Assembly: GCA_009885795.1 (NCBI GenBank)
Contig: VFKA01000021.1
Span: forward strand, 1 to 60,248
From: Rhodospirillales bacterium
Lineage (GTDB): Bacteria; Pseudomonadota; Alphaproteobacteria; Dongiales; Dongiaceae
Length of the DNA stretch: 60,248 nt
Direction: 5' to 3'
The notes under the pieces are model-generated. The model did no database searches, was not told the DNA's origin, and saw only the letters and a list, made by a program, of their open reading frames with translations. Shown one piece after another: positions 1 to 9,609 of the stretch. The position numbers and the translations under genes are program-made. The stretch's first letter is position 1; the number at the start of each line of letters is the position of its first letter.

Positions 1-1495
<1,495 letters not shown>

Positions 1496-1670
1496 GGAGC
1501 TAGAATCCTTCCCCCAATTCGGCTGCCCTTCATCCGTCGTTCGGGCGGCGCGAAACTACACCCGGCCATGGCGCGCCACAAGCGAAACGCCCGGTCCGCC
1601 GTCCGACTGGCGCGGCGGCGGTCGGCGCCTTATTATTCATGAACTTTGCCTCCAGCATGGAGCCCTTCGC

Positions 1671-3104
1671 ATGGCAGCCCTGACCGAGACCGACGATCTC
1701 TTCTTCAATCGCGCCGGGCTCGACCGGGCGCGGGTCGAGGCGATCGTCAAGGACGGTCTTACCGGCGCCGACGATGGCGAACTCTTTCTCGAGTATAACC
1801 AGTCCGAGGCGCTGAGCTTCGACGATGGGCGGCTGAAAAGCGCCAGCTTCGACACGACCCAGGGCTTCGGCCTGCGGAGCGTCGCCGGCGAGGCGGTGGG
1901 CTATGCCCATGCGAGCGTGCTGGACGAGGCGGCGATCCGGCGCGCCGCCGCGACGGTGCGGGCCGTCCATGCCGGGCATGGCGGCACCGCCGATCTGTCG
2001 CCCCCGGGAACCAATCGCCATCTCTATGCCGACGCCAATCCGCTGGCCGAGGTCGACTTCGCGGCCAAGGTGAGGCTGCTCGCCGACATCGACGCCTATC
2101 TGCGTAACCGCGATCCGCGCGTGCGCCAGGTGAGCGTGTCGCTCGGCGGCGTATGGCAGGCGATCCAGATCATGCGCGCCGACGGCTCGCGGGCCGCCGA
2201 CATCCGGCCGCTCGTGCGCCTCAACATCGCCGTGGTGGCGGAGGACGGCGCGCGCCAGGAGACCGGCAGCCACGGCACCGGCGGGCGCGAGGGCTATGCC
2301 CGCTTCATCGATCCCTCGAGCTGGCGCGAAGGCGCCGACGAAGCGCTGCGCCAGGCGCTCGTCAATCTCGGCTCGGTGCCGGCGCCGGCCGGCGAGATGC
2401 CGGTCGTGCTCGGCCCCGGCTGGCCGGGGATCCTGTTGCACGAGGCCATCGGCCACGGCCTCGAAGGCGATTTCAACCGCAAGAAGACCTCCGCCTTCGC
2501 CGGATTGCTGGGCGGCCGCGTCGCCGCGCCGGGCGTCACCGTGGTCGATGACGGCACGATCATGGATCGGCGCGGCTCGCTCACCATCGATGACGAGGGC
2601 ACGCCCAGCCAATGCACGACGCTGATCGAGGATGGCATCCTCAAGGGCTACATGCAGGACCGCCAGAACGCCCGCCTCATGGGCGTGCGCGCGACCGGCA
2701 ACGGGCGGCGCCAGAGCTTCGCCCATTGTCCGATGCCGCGCATGACCAACACCTATATGCGGCCCGGGCCGCACGAGCCGGCCGAGATCGTCGCCTCGGT
2801 AAAGCGCGGGCTCTACGCCGTCAATTTCGGCGGCGGGCAGGTGGACATCACCTCGGGCAAGTTCACCTTCAGCGCCTCGGAGGCGTATCTCATCCTGGAC
2901 GGCAAGGTCGGCCCGGCGGTGAAGGGCGCCACCCTCATCGGCAACGGCCCCGACGCGCTGACGCGGGTGAGCCTCATCGGCAATGACTTCGCGCTCGACC
3001 CCGGCATCGGCACCTGCGGCAAGGAGGGCCAAGGCGTGCCGGTGGGCGTGGGGCAGCCGACGCTTCTGATCGACAGCCTGACCGTGGGCGGCACCGGGAG
3101 TTGA
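1671..3104 (+). CDS. tldD: Metalloprotease TldD
   Basis: Catalytic subunit of the TldD/TldE zinc protease, known for processing modified peptides such as microcin B17 and for CcdA turnover. The zinc motif HEAIGH is at about residue 257 and the C-terminal GTCGKEGQGVPVG segment carries the conserved cysteine. The open frame extends upstream to 1494, but the ATG at 1671 gives 477 residues, the normal family length, starting MAALTETDDLFF; the upstream stretch overlaps the divergent promoter region of ctaC. The partner tldE/pmbA homologue is about 12 kb away at 15524. A small Cys-rich membrane protein gene follows after only 6 bp. Confidence 0.95.
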   Translation: MAALTETDDLFFNRAGLDRARVEAIVKDGLTGADDGELFLEYNQSEALSFDDGRLKSASFDTTQGFGLRSVAGEAVGYAHASVLDEAAIRRAAATVRAVHAGHGGTADLSPPGTNRHLYADANPLAEVDFAAKVRLLADIDAYLRNRDPRVRQVSVSLGGVWQAIQIMRADGSRAADIRPLVRLNIAVVAEDGARQETGSHGTGGREGYARFIDPSSWREGADEALRQALVNLGSVPAPAGEMPVVLGPGWPGILLHEAIGHGLEGDFNRKKTSAFAGLLGGRVAAPGVTVVDDGTIMDRRGSLTIDDEGTPSQCTTLIEDGILKGYMQDRQNARLMGVRATGNGRRQSFAHCPMPRMTNTYMRPGPHEPAEIVASVKRGLYAVNFGGGQVDITSGKFTFSASEAYLILDGKVGPAVKGATLIGNGPDALTRVSLIGNDFALDPGIGTCGKEGQGVPVGVGQPTLLIDSLTVGGTGS

Positions 3105-3110
3105 GCCGGC

Positions 3111-3653
3111 ATGACATTCCGGACGAAATTGGGTCGGTGCCCCAAATGCATGAAGACGTCGTTCCTGGCAGCCGCGGCCGCATGGGCGGTCGCGCTCGCC
3201 CTTGCGTCGATGCCGACGGTCCCGTCGATCGGGGCGGCGATTTGGGCGGTACCGGCGGTTCTCACGTTGCTTTGGATCGGCCATCTCGCTTCCTTCGCCG
3301 GCCGGGCGACGCGAGGCGCCTTCCGCCGGGCCGAGGACGAGGAGAGAATCCGCGGCGCCTCGGCGTCGGCCATGATCCGGTGGCCGCGGCGGCGCTTCCT
3401 GCTTACCTTCGCCAAGATGCTCGTCATCGCCGCGGCCGCGACGGCCTTGCCGTTCAGGGCGATGGCTCAAGATTGCAGCTGCGCCGATCCGGAATGCACC
3501 TGTCCGCCCGACGCGCCCGACTGCTACATCAATCCCGCCAGACAGGAATCCTTTTGCTGCGCCTATGGCGACGTCGGCTGCAGCAGCCCGCTCTTGAGCT
3601 GGTGCTGCCCGAACGGGTCCAATTGCTACGGCGACAATGGCGAGTGCTACTGA
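3111..3653 (+). CDS. Cys-rich membrane-anchored hypothetical protein
   Basis: I do not recognise a function. The 180-residue product starts with a short zinc-ribbon-like LGRCPKCM motif, followed by two hydrophobic helices (about residues 17-33 and 40-62). A basic stretch with RRRFLLTF (about 94-101) then leads into a third hydrophobic segment ending ALPFRAMAQ, resembling an internal Tat or Sec signal. The last 60 residues hold 12 cysteines, including CC pairs, and look like a small disulfide-rich exported domain. It starts 6 bp after tldD and is probably co-transcribed. Whether the link to TldD is functional (substrate or partner) is speculation. Confidence 0.7.
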   Translation: MTFRTKLGRCPKCMKTSFLAAAAAWAVALALASMPTVPSIGAAIWAVPAVLTLLWIGHLASFAGRATRGAFRRAEDEERIRGASASAMIRWPRRRFLLTFAKMLVIAAAATALPFRAMAQDCSCADPECTCPPDAPDCYINPARQESFCCAYGDVGCSSPLLSWCCPNGSNCYGDNGECY

Positions 3654-3657
3654 ACGT

Positions 3658-3693
3658 GGGGAACGCAAGCGACGGCCCATGGAGCGTTTCCCC
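3658..3693 (+). terminator. Possible terminator hairpin after the Cys-rich gene
   Basis: GGGGAACGC (3658-3666) can pair with GCGTTTCCCC (3684-3693) with one bulged base. It lies just past the stop codon of the tldD-linked gene. There is no clear T-tract, so intrinsic termination is uncertain. Confidence 0.3.
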
Positions 3694-3770
3694 GATGTTG
3701 CTCTAGGGTGTCGGGTGGGGTACCGTCGGTCGAATCGGCGATTTATCCCGTTAAAATAGGATTGGGGGCG

Positions 3771-3941
3771 ATGGTGCGACCACCGAATTACAGCCAGGAG
3801 CGGGCGGCGCGGGCCCGGAAGAAGCAGGCCAGGCGCGAGTTGAAGGCCGAGATGAAGGCCGCGAAATCGGTCCGGCCCGAAAAGGCGGACGCGGGTCCAA
3901 CGCCGGATGGCGAGCGGATCGCCGACGATACCAAGTCGTGA
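3771..3941 (+). CDS. Small highly basic hypothetical protein
   Basis: A 56-residue protein beginning MVRPPNYSQERAARARKKQ and rich in Lys, Arg, Ala and Glu, probably one charged helix. The frame is open from 3708, but ATG 3771 has a purine-rich GGGGG stretch just upstream and gives the more protein-like product. The stop codon overlaps the GTG start of the next gene (GTGA), suggesting coupled translation. No function can be assigned. Small Lys/Arg-rich proteins of this kind are common unannotated genes in alphaproteobacteria. Confidence 0.55.
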   Translation: MVRPPNYSQERAARARKKQARRELKAEMKAAKSVRPEKADAGPTPDGERIADDTKS

Positions 3942-4153
3942 ACCGGGAGAGGCCGCTTGCCGCGGATGCCGAATCCATGGCCCGGCTTGCGGGAGCGCTG
4001 AGTTTCGTGTGCGGCCCCGATCACCCGGTGACGCAGGCCATGCGCAAGGCCGCCGAAAGCGGCGCGGCCGAAGACATCAAGAAGGCCCGGACGCAGTTCG
4101 TCGGCTTGAAGCCGGGACACCAGCGCGCCGCGCTCGCGATGATCGCCACGTAA
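3938..4153 (+). CDS. Small hypothetical protein (71 aa)
   Basis: Starts with GTG overlapping the stop of the preceding small gene by 4 bp. The product has an Ala-rich helical composition (AESMARLAGALSFVC, then HPVTQAMRKAAESG) and no recognisable domain or membrane segment. Its 3' end overlaps the convergent degenerate vapC remnant (4077-4412) by about 77 bp, so one of the two frames is not under strong selection there. Moderately supported by the translational coupling only. Confidence 0.45.
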   Translation: MNRERPLAADAESMARLAGALSFVCGPDHPVTQAMRKAAESGAAEDIKKARTQFVGLKPGHQRAALAMIAT

Positions 4154-4412
4154 CGGTCGATCGCGGACGCGACTTGGGCGCGCGCCCTCTATATTGCGCC
4201 TGCGCCACCAGCATGCGATCGAACGGATCGCTATGATGCAGCGCAAGCCGGCCGGCCTTCATCACGCGGCCAATCGCGATCGGCAGTACAGTCTCGGCGT
4301 TTACAAGGACGTGGTTAGCCGGGTCGGTCAACGCGCGCCGCGCCGGCTCGCCGAGACGTCGATCCTCGAGCCCGGCCCAGATGAACGCGTGCGTATCCAG
4401 CTGGAGCTTCAC
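4077..4412 (-). pseudogene. Degenerate VapC-type PIN toxin
   Basis: The start MKLQLDTHAFIWAGLED and the DPFDRMLVAQAQ motif identify a PIN-domain toxin RNase of the VapC family, which normally has about 125-130 residues. The middle is missing: AETVLPIAIGR is followed almost at once by LALHHSDPFDRM, where about 30 residues usually intervene, so an acidic catalytic residue region is lost. After AQAQ the frame reads into an Arg/Ser-rich tail; a one-base shift would give a more VapC-like C-terminus. It overlaps the vapB gene by 4 bp (ATGA). I read it as an inactivated toxin behind an intact antitoxin. Confidence 0.65.
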
Positions 4413-4651
4413 GAACCACGTCCCTCGAATGCGTCGAGCAAGTCGTCTGGCAGCGGATCGTCGAGATTCTCCGGGACAACCATCTTGCCCTTGAGCCAGC
4501 CCAACTTACGCGGTGTGGCCGTTCCCTCGTAGGCGACCAGGCGCGCCACCGGCTTTCCGGCCCTGGCGATGACGACATCTTCACCCTTGCCGGCCCGCTC
4601 AAGCAGCTTGGAAAGCCGCGACTTGGCTCGATACGTGTTGACGATGATCAT
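4409..4651 (-). CDS. VapB/Phd-type antitoxin
   Basis: An 80-residue antitoxin of the Phd/YefM type, beginning MIIVNTYRAKSRLSKLLERA, followed by GEDVVIARAGKPVARLV, the characteristic N-terminal DNA-binding fold, and a C-terminal toxin-binding tail ending LPDDLLDAFEG. The start at 4651 was chosen because the family begins here, although the frame is open to 4801 inside the gshA 3' region. It overlaps the degenerate vapC by 4 bp and begins 16 bp after the stop of gshA on the same strand. With the toxin damaged it may be an orphan antitoxin. Confidence 0.85.
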   Translation of the reverse strand: MIIVNTYRAKSRLSKLLERAGKGEDVVIARAGKPVARLVAYEGTATPRKLGWLKGKMVVPENLDDPLPDDLLDAFEGRGS

Positions 4652-4667
4652 GGCGCTCGCCCGCCGA

Positions 4668-6032
4668 TCAATATGCGAACTCCGCGAACACCGGATCGAC
4701 ACTTCCCTGCCAGCGCCCGTGATAGAGCGCGAGCTTGTCCTCGGCCGGGGTACGGCCGCTGTCGGCGATGGTCCACAACGTTTCGAGGAAACGGCTTTCA
4801 TCGCGGCCTTTGTCGTCGAGGCGGGCGCGGCGCTTCAGGCCCGCATCGGCGAGTGCCAGAACCTCCCGCGCCAGGTCCCGCAGCAAGCGGCCGCGGAAGG
4901 GCGTGTTCAGCGCTAGGCGCGGCGCGTCACGGCGTAGATCCGCCCGCTCCTCGGGCGTCCAATCGGCGATCATGTCGGCGGCGCCGGCGAGCGAGCGATC
5001 GTCATAGAGGAGCCCGACCCACAGGGCGGGGAGCGCGCAGATGCGCTGCCACGGCCCGCTGTCGGCGCCGCGCATTTCGAGAAAGCGCTTGAGGCGGACC
5101 TCGGGGAAGGCCGTCGTCAGGTGATCCATCCAGTCGCCGATTCCCGGGATTTCGCCCGGCAGGGCCGGCAGCCTTCCGGCAAGGAAGTCGCGGAACGACT
5201 GGCCGCTGGCGTCGATATAGCGCCCGTCGCGATAGACGAAATACATGGGCACGCCCAGCATGTAGTCGACGTAACGCTCGAACCCCATGCCCGATTCGAA
5301 GGCGAAGGGCAGGATGCCGCAGCGGTCGGGGTCGGTGTCGGTCCAGATATGGCTGCGATAGGACAGGTATCCGCTGGGCCGGCCTTCGAGGAAGGGCGAA
5401 TCGGCGAAGAGGGCGGTGGCCACCGGCTGCAAGGCGAGGCCGACGCGAAGCATGCGCACCATGTCCGCTTCGGACGCGAAATCGAGGTTCACCTGCACGG
5501 TGCAGGTGCGCAACATCATGTCGAGGCCGAGCTTGCCCTTTTTCGGCATGTAGTCGCGCATGATCTTGTAGCGGCCCTTGGGCATCCAGGACACCTGGTC
5601 CCTGGCCCATTTCGGATTGAAGCCCATCCCGAGCATGCCGACCCCAAGCTCGCCGCCGACCTCGCGAATCTGCGCCAGATGCGTGTTCACCTCGTTGCAG
5701 GTCTCGTGCAGCGTCGCCACGGCCGCGCCCGAGAGCTCGAACTGGCCGCCGGGTTCCAGCGTGATGTTGCCCGACCCTTGCGTCAGCGCGATGACGTTGC
5801 CGTTCTCCTCGACCGGCTGCCAGCCGAACCGCATGAGCCCGCGCAGCAGCGCCCCGATGCCGTCCGGCCCTTCATGGGGCAGCGGACGAAGATCGGCGAG
5901 GCGGAAGGCGAACTTCTCGTGCTCGGTGCCGATGCGCCAGGCTTCGCGAGGCTTGCAGCCCGCCTCGAGATAGGCGACGAGCTGGCGCCTGTCCGTGATC
6001 GGTTCGCCGCTTGATTTTGGCGGTGCTGACAT
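4668..6032 (-). CDS. gshA: Glutamate-cysteine ligase (alphaproteobacterial/plant type)
   Basis: Catalyses ATP-dependent joining of glutamate and cysteine, the first step of glutathione synthesis, in the cytoplasm. The 454-residue product belongs to the class shared by alphaproteobacteria and plants: [10 protein letters not shown] near residue 37, [12 protein letters not shown] near 112, and the conserved [16 protein letters not shown] around 185-200. The length fits the family. It follows rsmE (29 bp gap) on the same strand, so the two may be co-transcribed, and is followed by the vapB remnant operon. Confidence 0.95.
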   Translation of the reverse strand: MSAPPKSSGEPITDRRQLVAYLEAGCKPREAWRIGTEHEKFAFRLADLRPLPHEGPDGIGALLRGLMRFGWQPVEENGNVIALTQGSGNITLEPGGQFELSGAAVATLHETCNEVNTHLAQIREVGGELGVGMLGMGFNPKWARDQVSWMPKGRYKIMRDYMPKKGKLGLDMMLRTCTVQVNLDFASEADMVRMLRVGLALQPVATALFADSPFLEGRPSGYLSYRSHIWTDTDPDRCGILPFAFESGMGFERYVDYMLGVPMYFVYRDGRYIDASGQSFRDFLAGRLPALPGEIPGIGDWMDHLTTAFPEVRLKRFLEMRGADSGPWQRICALPALWVGLLYDDRSLAGAADMIADWTPEERADLRRDAPRLALNTPFRGRLLRDLAREVLALADAGLKRRARLDDKGRDESRFLETLWTIADSGRTPAEDKLALYHGRWQGSVDPVFAEFAY

Positions 6033-6061
6033 GCCGGTGCTGGCCTCGCGATCTTACAATT

Positions 6062-6811
6062 CTATGCGGAAATTTCGGGCGGGCGCTCCATACCGTCGCC
6101 CATGATCGCCTGCCAGCACGCCAGCGCCGCGATGGCCGCGGTTTCGGCTCGCAGCAGTCGCGGCCCCAAGCCGACGGCCGTAACAAAGGGCAGATCGCGC
6201 AGCCGGTCAAGCTCGGCCGTCGCGAAGCCGCCTTCGGGGCCGACGAGAATGGCGCCGGGCTTTCCCCTCGGCAGGCGCGAAAGCGCCACCGCAATGGGTT
6301 CCGCCGCGCCCGTTTCGGCGCACAGAACGAGACGCCGGCCGGCCGGCCAGCGGTCGATGACCGCGCCGAGGGCTTGCGGCTCCTCGATGCGCGGCACGCC
6401 GAGGCACCGGCACTGCTCGGCCGATTCGATGGCAATGGCGCGCAGCCGGTCGACGCCGACACGGGTCATCGCCGTGCGCTCGGTCACGATCGGCAGCAGC
6501 GCCCCCGCGCCCAGCTCCGTCGCCTTGGCCGCGACCAGATCGATGTGCGTGCGCTTGATCGGCGCGAACAGCAGCCAGAGATCGGGCAGCGGCGCCTGGG
6601 GGCGGGTCCGGACTTCCACGTCGAGCGTGGCGCTTCGCTTGCCCAACGCGGCGATCCGCGCCCGCCACTCGCCGTCGCGGCCGTTGAAGAGACGTAAATC
6701 CGCGCCAGCGCCAAGGCGCAGCACATGGCGCAGATAATGGACGCGCTCGGGCCCCAGCACCGGCGCCGCCCCGGCCGCCAGGTCGTCCTCCATGTAGAGT
6801 CGCGGTTGCAA
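6062..6811 (-). CDS. rsmE: 16S rRNA (uracil-1498-N3)-methyltransferase
   Basis: SpoU-like/SPOUT methyltransferase modifying U1498 of 16S rRNA. It shows the N-terminal PUA-like segment (HYLRHVLRLG, RLFNGRDGEW), then KRTHIDLVAAKATELG, ERTAMTR, and the SAM-binding knot LVGPEGGF plus LGPRLLRAETA near the C-terminus. The frame extends to 6886, but the family usually begins about at 'PRLY'; a TTG at 6811 gives (M)QPRLYMEDDLAAG and about 249 residues. An ATG at 6793 is an alternative. Divergent from ubiA. Confidence 0.93.
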   Translation of the reverse strand: MQPRLYMEDDLAAGAAPVLGPERVHYLRHVLRLGAGADLRLFNGRDGEWRARIAALGKRSATLDVEVRTRPQAPLPDLWLLFAPIKRTHIDLVAAKATELGAGALLPIVTERTAMTRVGVDRLRAIAIESAEQCRCLGVPRIEEPQALGAVIDRWPAGRRLVLCAETGAAEPIAVALSRLPRGKPGAILVGPEGGFATAELDRLRDLPFVTAVGLGPRLLRAETAAIAALACWQAIMGDGMERPPEISA

Positions 6812-6864
6812 GGGGTGTACCTCGATCGCTTGAGCGGCCGCATTTATGCGGGCACACTTAGCAC

Positions 6865-7797
6865 ATGCGCGAACCCAAAACCGCAAGCCCCGGCTTCACC
6901 GACATCGCCGCCGGCGACTGGATCGACCGTATCGTTCCGGCCCTCGCGCGGCCCTATCTCAGGCTGATGCGCCTAGACCGGCCGATCGGGACGTGGCTGC
7001 TGCTCTTCCCCTGCTGGTGGTCGCTGGCGATCGCCGCGCCGCCGGGCGCGTTGCCCGATCCTCGGCTCCTGCTGCTTTTCGCGGTGGGCGCCGTCGCGAT
7101 GCGCGGGGCAGGGTGCACCTACAACGACATCATCGACCGCGATTTCGACGCGCGGGTCGAACGCACGGCCCGGCGCCCGATCCCGAGCGGCGCCGTAGGC
7201 GTTCGCCAGGCGGCGGTATTTCTCGCAGGCCAGCTTGGCGTTGGTCTCGCCGTGCTTGTGCAACTGAACGGCCTTGCGATCGGCCTCGGGCTGGCCTCGC
7301 TGGCGCTCATCGCCGCCTATCCCTTCATGAAGCGGTGGACCTACTGGCCGCAGGCGTTCCTGGGCGCGACCTTCAACTGGGGCGCGCTGATGGGCTTTGC
7401 CGCCGCGACGGGCGCAATCGAGGCCCCGGCGCTCCTCCTTTACGCCGCCGGCATCGCCTGGACGCTCGCCTACGACACCATCTACGCCCACCAGGACAAG
7501 GAGGACGACGCGCTCATCGGCGTCAAGTCGACGGCGCTCAAATTCGGCGCCGCCAGCCGGAATTGGATCGCGGGCTTTTGCCTGCTGTCGGTCATGCTCA
7601 TGGCGGCGGCGTTGGCGGCGGCGGGGATGGCATGGCCTGCCTGGGCCGGGCTCGCCGGCATGGCCGCGCATCTCGCCTGGCAGGTTCGGTCCGTCGATTT
7701 CGCCGACCCGGCCAGTTGCCTCGCGGTCTTTCGTTCCAATCGCTGGGTCGGGTGGATCATGTGCGCCGGCCTGGTACTCGGCCGGTGGCTGGCTTGA
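6865..7797 (+). CDS. ubiA: 4-hydroxybenzoate polyprenyltransferase
   Basis: Integral-membrane prenyltransferase that attaches the polyprenyl chain to 4-hydroxybenzoate in ubiquinone synthesis. The 310-residue product has the two Asp-rich metal/diphosphate motifs, NDIIDRDFDARVE (about residue 91) and DTIYAHQDKEDD (about 205), and about eight hydrophobic helices. Upstream is the divergent rsmE; downstream the stop overlaps the start of a methyltransferase gene. ubiD lies in the same region, consistent with ubiquinone-based aerobic respiration. Confidence 0.96.
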   Translation: MREPKTASPGFTDIAAGDWIDRIVPALARPYLRLMRLDRPIGTWLLLFPCWWSLAIAAPPGALPDPRLLLLFAVGAVAMRGAGCTYNDIIDRDFDARVERTARRPIPSGAVGVRQAAVFLAGQLGVGLAVLVQLNGLAIGLGLASLALIAAYPFMKRWTYWPQAFLGATFNWGALMGFAAATGAIEAPALLLYAAGIAWTLAYDTIYAHQDKEDDALIGVKSTALKFGAASRNWIAGFCLLSVMLMAAALAAAGMAWPAWAGLAGMAAHLAWQVRSVDFADPASCLAVFRSNRWVGWIMCAGLVLGRWLA

Positions 7798-8444
7798 TCC
7801 TGGACCGGGCTGCCTTCGTGCGGCGCGAGACGGCGCTGGCCTCGCCGCCGCTGGTGCCTGAGATCCGGCTGCATCTGGCCAGCGAAATCACGCCGCTCTG
7901 GGAGGCGAGCGAGGCGACGCTCCAGGCGGGCCAGGTGCCGCCGCCCTACTGGGCCTTCGCCTGGCCCGGCGGCCAGGCGATCGCGCGATACGTCATCGAT
8001 CACGCCGCCCTGGTGGCCGGGCGCCGGGTACTCGACTTCGCTTCCGGCAGCGGTGTCGCCGCCATCGCCGCCGCCAGGTCCGGAGCCGCGGTCGAGGCCG
8101 CCGACATCGACGCTTTCGCGCTCGCCGCGATGGAGCTCAATGCCGCCGCCAACGGTGTTGCCATCGGCTGTCTGTCGCGTGACGTCGTCGGCGAAGCGGG
8201 CCCATGGGATGTCGTACTCGCGGGCGACGTCTGCTATGAAAGGCCGATGGCCGAGCGGGTCATGGTCTGGCTGAAGGCGCTGGCCGCGAATGGCCGGCTT
8301 GTCCTCCTCGGCGATCCGGGGCGCGCCTATCTGCCGGAACGCGACCTCGAGGCCGTGGCGAGATACGAAGTTCCGACCAGCCTCGATCTCGAGGATCGCC
8401 TGATGCGGGAGACGATCGTGTGGCGCGTGCGAAGCGATCCATGA
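7785..8444 (+). CDS. Class I SAM methyltransferase (NNMT/EtfB-lysine methyltransferase-like)
   Basis: About 219 residues. The N-terminal part, PLVPEIRLHLASE, LWEASEATLQ and PPPYWAFAWPGGQA, matches the small METTL20/EtfB-lysine methyltransferase-like family; LDFASGSGVAAIAAARSG is the SAM-binding loop and DVVLAGDVCYE the post-I region. Candidate starts are GTG 7785 and TTG 7794, the latter overlapping the ubiA stop as TTGA; I chose GTG as the commoner codon. The stop overlaps the next gene's ATG by 4 bp. The target (electron-transfer flavoprotein beta, or another protein) is inferred from family resemblance only. Confidence 0.88.
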   Translation: MAGLILDRAAFVRRETALASPPLVPEIRLHLASEITPLWEASEATLQAGQVPPPYWAFAWPGGQAIARYVIDHAALVAGRRVLDFASGSGVAAIAAARSGAAVEAADIDAFALAAMELNAAANGVAIGCLSRDVVGEAGPWDVVLAGDVCYERPMAERVMVWLKALAANGRLVLLGDPGRAYLPERDLEAVARYEVPTSLDLEDRLMRETIVWRVRSDP

Positions 8445-9166
8445 GCGACAGGGCCGAGATCGTCGGGCATGTCGGCGAGCTGTGGCGCTACCCGGTGCAA
8501 TCGCTGCGCGGCGAGACGCTGGAGACGGCCGCGGTCGGGCGCCAGGGCATCGCCGGCGACCGTGCCTTCGGCCTTGTCGATCCCGAGATCGACGGGTTCG
8601 TTTCTTCGGCCAAGGGCCAGCGGCGCTGGCGCGGGCTGGTCACGTTCGCGGCGCATCTCATGCCGGACGGCGGGGTCGAGATGCGCTTTCCGGACGGCCT
8701 CGTGCTGTCGAGCGCCATGCCGGATATCGACGCGCGCCTCTCCGCCGCCATAGGCCGGCCGGTCAGGCTGAAGCGCAAAGGCGAGGCGACACCGGTCTAT
8801 GAGCACGCCGATCTGCATGTCCTGACGACGGCGACGCTTTCGGCGCTTGCCGGCGCCTATCCCGGCGGCGATTTCGCCCCCGCCCGCTTCCGGCCCAACA
8901 TCGTCATCGACATGGGCGAGGAACACGGGTTCCTGGAAACAGGCTGGATCGACCGCGAACTGCTGATCGGCGATGTCATGACGGCGCGGGTGAGCGCCCA
9001 TACGATGCGCTGCGTCATGACGACGCTGGCGCAGGGCGACCTGGCGCAGGATCCGGCGATCCTCCAGACCGTGCGCGAGCGGAACGCGACCCGCTGCGGC
9101 GTCTACGCCAAGGTGGTGACGCCGGGGATCGTGCGCCGCGGCGACCCGGTGCGGCTCGCGGATTAG
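8441..9166 (+). CDS. MOSC domain-containing protein
   Basis: A 241-residue MOSC protein (molybdenum cofactor sulfurase C-terminal type), a family linked to molybdenum-cofactor-dependent reductases and sulfur transfer. It contains a beta-barrel N-terminal portion (GELWRYPVQSLRGETLE, GIAGDRAFGLVD) and the C-terminal MOSC core with FAPARFRPNIVID and a cysteine in HTMRCVMTT. ATG 8441 overlaps the upstream stop (ATGA), preferred over the in-frame 8420. It converges with and touches the stop of the DUF4170 gene. Confidence 0.9.
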   Translation: MSDRAEIVGHVGELWRYPVQSLRGETLETAAVGRQGIAGDRAFGLVDPEIDGFVSSAKGQRRWRGLVTFAAHLMPDGGVEMRFPDGLVLSSAMPDIDARLSAAIGRPVRLKRKGEATPVYEHADLHVLTTATLSALAGAYPGGDFAPARFRPNIVIDMGEEHGFLETGWIDRELLIGDVMTARVSAHTMRCVMTTLAQGDLAQDPAILQTVRERNATRCGVYAKVVTPGIVRRGDPVRLAD

Positions 9167-9552
9167 GGCCGCCGGTCGCCGGCGAGGCGTTCGATGCGGT
9201 AGCGCGCCAGCGCATCGTCGACCGAGGCCCAGGACCGGCGCTGCCATTCGGCCTTCGCCTCGTCATAGGTCGCGAAGGGGCCGAACCAGGTTTCGCCGCT
9301 CTCGGCGGGCTCGGTGAAGCCGGTGTCCTTGTAAGCGCCGCCCACCACCCAGAATTTGAAAGGCGCCGAACCGGCGTCTTCCTCGATGCGGTAGCGGGCG
9401 TGGGCGTTATCGACCGAGGCCCAGGCCAGGCGCTGCCATTCGGCCTTGGCGGCCCCGTAAGTCGGAAAGGGTCCGAATCGGCGCTCGTCGCCCACCGGCT
9501 TTTCGAAGCTCGTGTCGGTGTATTCGCCGCCGACGACCCAGAATGATCCCAT
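9163..9552 (-). CDS. Tandem DUF4170 protein
   Basis: A 129-residue protein made of two copies of a roughly 60-residue DUF4170-like unit. Each copy has FWVVGGEYTDT or FWVVGGAYKDT, then GPF, AKAEWQRR/L.WASVD, and ends ARYRIE. DUF4170 proteins are mostly single-domain alphaproteobacterial proteins of unknown function. ATG 9552 is chosen because the first domain starts there; the frame continues far upstream as a shadow of the opposite gene. The stop interlocks with that of the convergent MOSC gene. Confidence 0.82.
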   Translation of the reverse strand: MGSFWVVGGEYTDTSFEKPVGDERRFGPFPTYGAAKAEWQRLAWASVDNAHARYRIEEDAGSAPFKFWVVGGAYKDTGFTEPAESGETWFGPFATYDEAKAEWQRRSWASVDDALARYRIERLAGDRRP

Positions 9553-9609
9553 GCCGAACAGCTTTAGCAGAAAGCCCGAGATTGCGCACGCGCCGCGCTT
9601 GACGGCGCC

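Noticed and set aside
1530-3680. 716-codon minus-strand frame over tldD
   Set aside because: The product is Arg/Ala/Gly/Asp-rich without any domain; the plus-strand TldD fills the same DNA with a perfect family match.
6846-7784. Upstream extension of the small methyltransferase frame through ubiA
   Set aside because: The residues before 7785 are an Arg-rich out-of-frame reading of ubiA; the methyltransferase begins at the end of ubiA.
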